In this document: positions 56,988-64,000 of the stretch, piece after piece
Layout: the number at the start of each line of letters is the position of its first letter
Position numbering within the stretch: the first letter of the stretch is position 1
NCBI GenBank assembly: GCA_027576995.1
Contig: JANBQC010000022.1
Span: forward strand, 1 to 64,000
Origin: Dimargaris cristalligena
Taxonomy: Eukaryota; Kickxellomycota; Dimargaritomycetes; Dimargaritales; Dimargaritaceae
DNA length: 64,000 nt
Direction of reading: 5' to 3'
Notes under the pieces: generated by a model
Told to the model about the DNA's origin: nothing
What the model saw: only the letters and a program-made list of their open reading frames with translations
Database searches by the model: none
Made by a program: the position numbers and the translations under genes

Positions 56988-59395
56988 GGCGGAGGTTGGT
57001 CGGGTCTCCCCCCGACGGGAGGGTTGGGGATAGGCGGGGAGGAGGCTGGGGCCGAAGGTGTGACCTAGGGGCTAGAGGGCTGAGGGTAAGGCGGGGTGGA
57101 GTGGAGTGGAGAAGGAGGGGCTGGGTAAGTCTTGATGGAAAAATGTGTGCCACGAAGTAGCGGGCGAGTGTCTCTCACATGGGTGTAAAACTGATCCAAA
57201 GTGCCGGGGAAACGTCGACGCCAAGACCTCGCAAACAGTAATTAAATTGGGCGCAATCAAGAAAGATATGAGCTTAGAAGAACAGCAATGGTGCGCAACG
57301 GCGGCGGGTCCCGGGTCCCTTTTAAACCTCCCCAGCAGCTGCCCCGGTCTTACGAATCTTCTCTGTGGAATTGGCGCCAAGTAGCGTGTTCGGGGGGCCA
57401 ATCCGTCGTCACCTCCCTCTTCTTTAGTTGGGTGGTTCTGACTCACAGTGGTTAATTTAGCTGACCAAGATCGATGCGGTTCTTCTCATTCCAGCCCCTT
57501 CTGCGGGTTGGTTAAGGGGCGACGTGGACCACGGCCATTGAGCTCGCAGTAACTCAGTGGGCAGTTAAGGCAACTGCCCAAGGCCAGGGAGAAGGGATCC
57601 TTGGCGTAGCAATAGGGCAGCCGCAGTTGCAGTGTGATTCTTCTCGACTGCGTCTCCGATTTTATATGGCCGCTCATTGTCCAGGTGATTGTCGTTGGGG
57701 TGGGGAGGCAATTCCCTTTTCGGGCCAAAAAAACGCGCGCAGCTGGCGGCAACTATTTGTTCTTTGCCGAATTAGGTGGGATGGGTTGAAGAGGCCCGAG
57801 TCGATAAGGGATGTCGAAGAGTGGCTATCGGTGGGAGAGCCCTTCCACTCCGGGCCGAAAGTAAGGAGCCAGGAACGGGCCGATCAGGGTTCGGCGAATC
57901 GAGCGGGGAGGTTTTTTCCCGAACCGGTTAGCCGTATGCCACTGGCCCGTCTTTTATTTGAAATATTGATTGGGAGTCCTCGCAGTGGTGCAGATGGGGG
58001 AAGCACTGCGGCGTTCAGCTTTTTTTACCCAGCAGCTCGTACTGTCTCCTTCGACGACCCTGGGAGTCCTACATATTGGCGACGGTGGGGGTTCGTTGGA
58101 AAAGCTGGACTGTATTTAGAGCCTGTGGCCTCCAAAAAGGCCGCTCCCCATTGCTAGAGGATCGACCACCGGTTGGTATTAGACGCCCTTTCCCTTCAAC
58201 CAACCCCCCATCTTGGTTTTTTATTATTGATAATGGAAAACCCCTCAATTGGGTCCCGGACAGGGCTCAATATCGGAAACACAGCAAGCAAAGTTAGCCC
58301 CGCTGGGGTTCGAGGTCCACGGGCGATTACTTCAGGTATGCGGAGGGCCTACTAATGGCACTGCTTGGGAGGTTGCTGGGGGGTTTTATTAGGTGAGGAA
58401 GGCCCGCATCTAATAATGATTGGCGCCTGATCCGGCTAAACGTTTTGGCCCTTTCTCGGTTGGGAACTGCAGCCCTTCCACTACTGGACTAAGCGGGCTG
58501 TTTCAGCCAGTCGCATTATAGGCTATACTATGTCTGGCAGTGGCTCGCTGAGGAGAGAGTGGCCAATCAGCTTAACAATGTTTAAAAGGCACCAGTTGAA
58601 GGCGTGCGGTGCTAGGCCATGCAGTTCGTAATAGGTTACTACTACCCTCCACAAATGGGGCAGTATGCAAGGAGATTAACGACCAATGGCGTCTCCTATT
58701 GCGAGGCTTTTTTCCCCGGGTGATTTATTACCCCCTGGACTATATTACTGCACCCTACATGGCTATTTTAGTCATTTGCGGGAAGTGGCCTGCCGTCTTC
58801 GAGTCAGCTAAACTACCGTTGTTAGGCTCGCGGTTAAATATTCAGGCGGGGCAGCCCTCCGACTCTTCAGTGCTTCCCCATTGCTATAAAACTAGTCGTC
58901 GCGGCCCCCGGTTGGCCCGTATTTTTGGAAGTTTTCTTTGGCATATGCAATAATCCCGTCTTGGCCAAGGCGACTAGACTCCAGTCACATTGCCCTCGCC
59001 CTGGTACCCCCTTCGCATTCTTCTTTTGGTGCATCTCCTCCCGTATTTAGTCTTTTCTATTTAATTTTTGCTCCTCGCACTATAACCTCGGTTTCCCGCT
59101 TGGGTGGGCCACTTCTGCTTCGTTTAATTTTTTTGAATTTTATTGTTTACCGGTGCACGCCTCATAAACCCTGCCCAATCTCTACTCCAAAGCCCCCTTC
59201 CTGCATGCTCGTACCCTATATTCGTTTTTAGACTGATCCGCCCATTCATTTTAATTTCGGGTACGTCACTAAATATCCTATTTTGAGAAAATTACCCGGT
59301 AAAGATTTTGGTTCTGCAGCCACTACATTAATATTTCCTTTTATAACCCGCATGCGTAGCTCGGCTCCCGAGGCCATCATTCTCCCCAATCCTCT
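56988..59395. other. Gene-poor 2.4-kb intergenic region
   Basis: Upstream of the Cys-rich ORF and up to the MFS gene. A 176-aa plus ORF at 57627-58157 and an opposed 88-aa minus ORF at 57486-57752 are present but unrecognised. The last ~350 bp are T/C-rich and probably the MFS leader. Confidence 0.4.
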
Positions 59396-61134
59396 ATGGC
59401 TGCAGCTGCCCCCCGTCGAATTAGCCAAGCGTGGTCCGATAAGAAGTCCCTGGAAATAGTACCCGGCCTAGCCGTTCCCCGCCATGACGAGTCGCTTACC
59501 CCGACTGAGTGCAGCTCAGCCCACACTGATCCCTCCGATAAGGAGGCCGACGACGACCGGTCCATTGTGTATACCGTATTCAGCACCCGCCAAAAAAAAT
59601 TCATTGTTCTATTGCTCAGCACCGCCGGCTTGGTCGCCCCTCTCAGCTCGACTATGTATTTGCCGGCCCTCAACACCATTCAAACAGAGATGAACACCAC
59701 CTCCGTAATGCTTAAACTGACCATTTCACTGTACATGGTGGGGATGGGCATCGCCCCTATGGTGTGGGGCACCTTGTCGGATACCGTCGGGCGGCGGCCC
59801 ATTTATATCATTTCGTTTGTGATTTACATCCTGGCTTGCGTGGGCTGTGCCTTATCCAACGGAATCGGTATGCTACTCGCAATGCGGCTGATCCAGTCGC
59901 TGGGTTCCTCCTCCGTAATTGCCGTGGGGGCGGGCTCCTTGTGCGACCTGTTCGAGGCTAAGAGACGAGGGCGGGCCCTGGGGTTCTTCTTTGTTGGGGC
60001 CTTGATTGGACCCATCATTGGTCCAACCATTGGCGGTTATGTGTCTCAGTACCTCGACTGGCGGTGGACGTTCTGGATCCTGGCTATCCTGGGTGGGGTG
60101 GTGCTGGTGCTTATTGTCATATTCTTACCCGAGACCCACCGAGGAGTGGTGGCTGCTAAATACGATGTCCGGATGGAAAACGTAACACCCCCATCGAAGT
60201 CCTGGGCCTTTAACCCGCTCCTCCCCCTCTACTATCTAAAATACCCCTATGTCACCCTCACCATCATCAACATTTCCCTGGCCTACGGTGGCCTCTACGC
60301 CATGAGTACCTCCATGCCCGCCTCCTTTGCCCGGGTCTACAACCTATCCACTTCCAACGTAGGACTGACCTACATTGCCTCGGGGGTCGGTAATATCATC
60401 GGGTCGGTTGCCGGGGGCAACTTCGCCGACTTTATGATGCACCGTTTTCGGGATCGTATGGAGCGTGCTCAGGTAGCGGCCGAGCCGCACGAGGATGGGG
60501 ACGCGCCGACCATTACCATTGCTGATGTACCGAAGGAACAGCGCCTAACTGGCGGGGTCTACTTTTGCTGGCTTATGCCGACCTGCCTCTTAATTTTTGG
60601 CTGGCTCATTAACAAGCACGAGCCGCTCGCCGCCGTCCTCGTTGTTCAATTCTTCTGTAAGTTACCCACGTGGGCTGTAAAGGCGGGCGGAGGGCTCGCC
60701 CTGGGTGGATTTAATCTGTAATTAACCATTCTTAATGAGGGACTAACTTGATCTGCCTTAATATCCTGTGGTATTGGCGACTGTATGTTTTTTTGCAATT
60801 GGGCCATTCCATGGCTGGCTGTATACCCTTGGCTCACGTTGACTCCTTGGCATTAGTCGGCTTGGGAATGACCTTCATCTTTTCCGCGTATTCCACCTAC
60901 CTCGTCGATATCTTTACCGGTCGGAGCGCTACGATCACGGCCCTTAACAACAGCACTCGATCAATTTGGGCGGCGGTCTGTAGCGTGATTGAAGACCCCA
61001 TCGAAACTGGCATAGGCCCAGGCTGGACCTTTACCCTGTTTGCCCTCTTGGAATTCTTTGGGGGACTTCTCATGCTATTCGTGTTTATCTATGGCAAGCG
61101 TTGGCGGGAGCGCTGGCCCCCGGCTTCTAAATGA
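59396..61134 (+). CDS. DHA1-type MFS drug/proton antiporter
   Basis: Two exons (59396-60656, 60857-61134) give 512 residues with about 12 transmembrane helices. The splice restores VVQFFFGLGMTFIF exactly in phase. Motif A of the major facilitator superfamily is GTLSDTVGRRPIYI. Motif C, the antiporter motif, appears as GALIGPIIGPTIGGYV. The C-terminal half carries STYLVDIFTGRSATITALNN and the family ending FIYGKRWRERW. Fungal relatives (Qdr/Tpo/Flr type) export drugs, polyamines or organic acids at the plasma membrane; the substrate here cannot be inferred. The ~65-residue N-terminal cytosolic tail is acidic and rich in Ser. Reading straight through the intron would give a truncated 441-aa protein. 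An AATAAA lies at 61246-61251. Confidence 0.92.
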
Positions 61135-61561
61135 GCGGACAGGTTGAATAATTAGTCAACGAGTATATTATTAACCACCACGTCTATCAGGAGGCCTCAC
61201 GATAACCCCCTTACTTTTATTTAATATTTAGAATTCGGCAAATTGAATAAAATTGAATGCTTGATTGTTCGGCTAGCTAGAGAGGTTGCGAGTAAAAGAA
61301 CCTTGCGCAAATAACAAGGGTGAATCCAGGGTATTTTCATTGACCAAATTAGTGGAATATACTTCCGGGTTGGACCAATATAGAAAACCCGCGCAATTAC
61401 CACCCTATCCAATGGAGAGGGCCCCTCATATACTTTATAGCCCAGAATAAAACACTGCCCCACCCCCATTGCTTTTCCAATTCAATCAAGTTAAGCAGGC
61501 CCCTGATTCCCTTGCTTTCCCTAATTTTGTTTCCGGCAACTTTTGATGCGTTCATAGCCCC
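61135..61561. other. Intergenic spacer, MFS to MCY1-like gene
   Basis: Contains the MFS 3' end and the promoter of the MCY1-like gene. No ORF of note. Confidence 0.45.
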
Positions 61562-62773
61562 ATGGGTTCGCCTTTGCCCCTCACCCTCTCATTTCTGGCC
61601 GGCCTTCTCGTGGGCTATTGGGCCCTTAGCAGGCGACCGTCTTCCCGTCGTGACCCCTCAGGAGATTCGCCGGCCTCTCCGTCTCCAACCCACTTGCGGG
61701 TGGTGGAGGGCGTCGCTGGTTTAATTGGAAATACCCCACTGGTACGGTTACCCAGTCTCTCCGCGGCCACGGGTTGTCAGATCTATGCCAAGGCCGAGTT
61801 TCTGAATCCAGGTGGCAGCCCCAAGGACCGGGTGGCCTTGACCATGGTCGAAATGGCCGAGGCCCGCGGTGACCTACGGCCCCACACCGACTCGTGCCTG
61901 TTCGAGGGTACGGTAGGCTCTACCGGCATTTCCCTGGCCATGATCGCGCGCGCCAAGGGCTATCGTTGCCATATCGTTATGCCGGACGACCAAGCGGCTG
62001 AGAAATACGCCTTACTAGCCCGGCTAGGGGCCGAGGTGGAGAAGGTGCGCCCGGTAGGGATTGTGAATCCGGGTCACTTTGTTAATATGGCCCGTACCCG
62101 AGCGGCCTCGTACGGCCGGGCGGAGGACCCCCTGGGCCCGCGGGGATATTTTGCGGACCAATTTGAAAACCTGGCCAATTTCGAGGCCCACTACCAGGGA
62201 ACCGGGCCGGAAATTCTGGCCCAGACCGAGGGCGTTTTGGACGCCTTGATTGCGGGAGCCGGAACGGGGGGCACCCTGGCGGGGCTCACCCGGTTCCTTA
62301 AGCCGCGCGTTCCCAGACTACGGGTGGTCTTGGCCGACCCCCCCGGGTCCGGGCTATTTCACCGGGTGCAGCACGGGGTGTTCTACTGTCCGGAGGAGGC
62401 CGAGGGCAGCCGCCGGCGCCACCAAGTGGACACCGTGGTGGAGGGGATTGGCATCAATCGGTTGACGCGTAACTTTGCCCAAATTGCCGATGCGACGTGG
62501 ATAGACGACGCCGTCCGGGTCACGGATCAGGAAGCCGTAGCCATGGCCCGTTATCTGGTCCAGCACGAGGGGCTATTTGTAGGCAGCTCATCGGCAGTTA
62601 ATTGTGTCGCCACCGTCCGAACGGCGCGGGCGCTGGGACCAGGACATACCTTGGTCACCATCCTTTGTGATTCGGGGCAACGCCACTTGACCAAGTTTTG
62701 GAGTGACGACTACCTGACCAACCAGGGCCTTGACACGGCGTTCCCCGACTCCTTATCATTTCTAGACGCTTAA
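61562..62773 (+). CDS. Cysteine-synthase-like PLP enzyme, membrane anchored (MCY1/YGR012W type)
   Basis: A single exon of 403 residues. The N-terminal ~22 residues form a hydrophobic segment followed by arginines (FLAGLLVGYWALSRRPSSRR), matching the mitochondrial outer-membrane anchor of yeast MCY1. The fold type II PLP core follows: IGNTPLVRLPSLS, FLNPGGSPKDRVAL (Schiff-base Lys in SPKDR), and the substrate loop EGTVGSTGISLAMIA. The phosphate-binding loop is GAGTGGTLAG. The C-terminal domain includes VEGIGINRLTRN and LFVGSSSAVNCVA. The substrate loop differs from the TSGNTG of cysteine synthases, so O-acetylserine sulfhydrylase activity is doubtful, as for MCY1. Short C-terminal extension. 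GC-rich with strong codon bias. Confidence 0.93.
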   Translation: MGSPLPLTLSFLAGLLVGYWALSRRPSSRRDPSGDSPASPSPTHLRVVEGVAGLIGNTPLVRLPSLSAATGCQIYAKAEFLNPGGSPKDRVALTMVEMAEARGDLRPHTDSCLFEGTVGSTGISLAMIARAKGYRCHIVMPDDQAAEKYALLARLGAEVEKVRPVGIVNPGHFVNMARTRAASYGRAEDPLGPRGYFADQFENLANFEAHYQGTGPEILAQTEGVLDALIAGAGTGGTLAGLTRFLKPRVPRLRVVLADPPGSGLFHRVQHGVFYCPEEAEGSRRRHQVDTVVEGIGINRLTRNFAQIADATWIDDAVRVTDQEAVAMARYLVQHEGLFVGSSSAVNCVATVRTARALGPGHTLVTILCDSGQRHLTKFWSDDYLTNQGLDTAFPDSLSFLDA

Positions 62774-63096
62774 TATTATATACACATGCACACACCCATT
62801 ATTAGGAACCAGGGATGGTTGAGCGCAATTGAAGGCGGATTTTATGTATTAAAACATGGGACATGGGTAACAACTAAACATGACGCAGACGGACGAAGAG
62901 AGTAATGAAACGATAATACAGGATACAATGACACAGTGAGGAGGGGACGAGACAAGCGTAGATTGGGCCCTATACTAACAGCGCGGATGGCGTTCGACCG
63001 AGGCATGGCTATGTGGGTGGTCATATCACATGGTGAATGAGAAGGAAAGGAGAGGAGCCTTGGGCGAGGTATATTTTAGGAGATGGCCCCAAAAAT
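62774..63096. other. Convergent 3' intergenic region
   Basis: Spacer between the stops of the MCY1-like gene (+) and RRM gene (-). No gene seen. Confidence 0.5.
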
Positions 63097-63634
63097 TTAC
63101 TCGGCGTTGTCGCGGGAGGTGCGCCAGTTGGAGCTCTCATCGGCGTTGTAACGGCTGTTGTTGTTACCGTTGTAGTCCCCGCGTCCTCGACCACCACGGA
63201 AGCTACCCCGGCCGCGCTGGCCGTTGTTGTTGTAGGGACGGTTACCACCGGTACGGACACCCTGCTCGGCGGCGAAGTCAACCTTGATTTGACGGCCGTC
63301 CAGCTCGTAACCATTGAGCTTCTCAATGGCCTCTAGGGCAGCCTCGTGGGTAGCGTAGGTCACGAACCCGAAGCCACGGCTGCGCTCTGTTGATACGGGG
63401 AACACAAAGGGGGTGCTAGAACGAGGTTAGCGCTTGCGCGGGCAGCTGGGGGGTAAGGCGGGGTAGATGATGAAGAAGAGGGATACATTATTTGGAGGGG
63501 AGGGGGAACTTACGGGTTTCGCGGTCTTGAACAACGGTAGCCTGGGTGACCTCACCGAACTGGCCGAAGAGCTCGTAGAGATGGTCCTGGGTGGTGTTCC
63601 AGGACAGGGATCCGACAAACAAACGGCAGGACAT
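63097..63634 (-). CDS. Small RRM RNA-binding protein with Arg/Gly-rich tail
   Basis: Two exons (63634-63514, 63386-63097) joined in phase give 136 residues. A single RRM occupies about residues 3-78, with RNP2 LFVGSL at 5-10 and RNP1 RGFGFVTY at 44-51. The C-terminus is rich in Gly, Arg and Asn (RGRGSFRGGRGRGDYNGNNN), an RGG-type tail. This architecture is that of glycine-rich/cold-inducible RNA-binding proteins acting in mRNA stability or splicing. The intron sits between the two RNP motifs, a common place in this family. High C-ending codon bias suggests strong expression. A TCACGTG site lies about 280 bp upstream. Confidence 0.93.
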
Positions 63635-64000
63635 GGTGGTGTAGTTGGGGGAGGAGGGGGATGGAGATTGAGACGAGGACGGATCACCAAAGATGGTGAA
63701 GAAGAAACGGAGGAAAAGGCGGGTAAAGGGGAGAGAGGGGAGCCGGGCGGGGAGCTGAACTTAGGGTAGTTGGGGTGCCCCAGCTTCGGGTATTCTCGCA
63801 CTCACTCTCTTTTCTTCTCCCCCATCCGGCGTTTTTTTCCAACCTTCGGTGAGAAAATGGGGGACAAGGATGGGGCGCATACATACCCCAAGGAATAAAA
63901 GGCAATGGGAAGGGGTCACGTGGGTCTATTCCCTTTGATTTTCGATTAATCATTATCAGTACTATACTACTACTACTGACAAGCAGGTTTTCACTGATTC
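63635..64000. promoter_or_regulatory. RRM-gene promoter and leader
   Basis: Contains TCACGTG at 63916-63922 and, on the minus strand, a C/T-rich leader from 63830 to the start codon. The window ends before any neighbouring gene is seen. Confidence 0.45.
63916..63922. promoter_or_regulatory. E-box TCACGTG
   Basis: Seven of eight bases of the recurring TCACGTGA octamer, about 282 bp upstream of the RRM start. Confidence 0.45.

Noticed and set aside
57486..57752. 88-aa minus ORF with several Cys
   Set aside because: Overlaps the chance ORF on the other strand and its candidate internal ATG lies beside a TATAAAA-like element; too little evidence.
57627..58157. 176-aa plus-strand ORF
   Set aside because: No motif, no codon bias and atypical composition (Trp/Arg/Gly-rich); likely a chance open frame.

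Overview
The window looks like fungal nuclear DNA, probably from an early-diverging (zygomycete-grade) fungus. The evidence is genes with many short GT-AG introns and micro-exons of 24-26 nt, an intron-bearing tRNA-Tyr, and fungus-typical families: a Zn2Cys6/PAS regulator of the AcuK/ERT1 type, an MCY1-type cysteine-synthase-like protein and a DHA1 drug/proton antiporter. These sit beside animal-like single-copy genes (CLN3/battenin, a STIMATE-family protein, cyclin L, IFRD). The lineage guess (Kickxellomycotina/Dimargaritales-like) is inference only. No plasmid, phage, CRISPR array or intact transposon was seen. Two 10-N scaffold gaps are present.

Layout. 0.1-0.2 kb: tRNA-Tyr. 0.4-4.3 kb (+): an eight-exon gene for an unrecognised 870-aa protein. 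4.5-5.9 kb (-): two-LIM protein. 6.6-8.2 kb (+): cyclin L. 8.7-11.2 kb (-): BAR-SH3 protein. 12.8-13.8 kb (-): STIMATE-family membrane protein, divergent from RRP40 at 14.4-15.6 kb (+). 16.0-17.8 kb (-): PPR protein. 19.6-20.2 kb (-): orphan 213-aa protein. 20.2-25.6 kb: gene-poor and microsatellite-rich. 25.6-27.5 kb (+): coiled-coil protein with a dynein-adaptor CC1-box-like motif. 29.2-32.1 kb (+): CLN3/battenin, nine exons. 32.4-33.8 kb (-): methylthioribulose-1-phosphate dehydratase, six exons. 34.3-34.8 kb (+): small basic orphan. 35.3-36.3 kb (+): NAA50. 37.0-39.9 kb (+): 950-aa LRR protein with a possible N-myristoylation start. 41.1-42.7 kb (-): Zn2Cys6/PAS factor, divergent from IFRD at 43.4-44.9 kb (+). 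47.6-48.9 and 52.4-53.7 kb (+): two AIF-like flavoprotein paralogues. 56.7-57.0 kb (-): small Cys-rich ORF. 59.4-61.1 kb (+): DHA1-type MFS transporter. 61.6-62.8 kb (+): MCY1-like PLP enzyme. 63.1-63.6 kb (-): RRM protein.

The genes are mostly unrelated housekeeping functions and do not form an obvious cluster. The most coherent non-genic signal is a TCACGTG(A) palindrome in three divergent promoters and upstream of the RRM gene, always about 220-420 bp from the start codons. Gene models were built by hand from ORF phases, splice signals and family knowledge; every multi-exon model given below closes in frame arithmetically. No homology search was possible.
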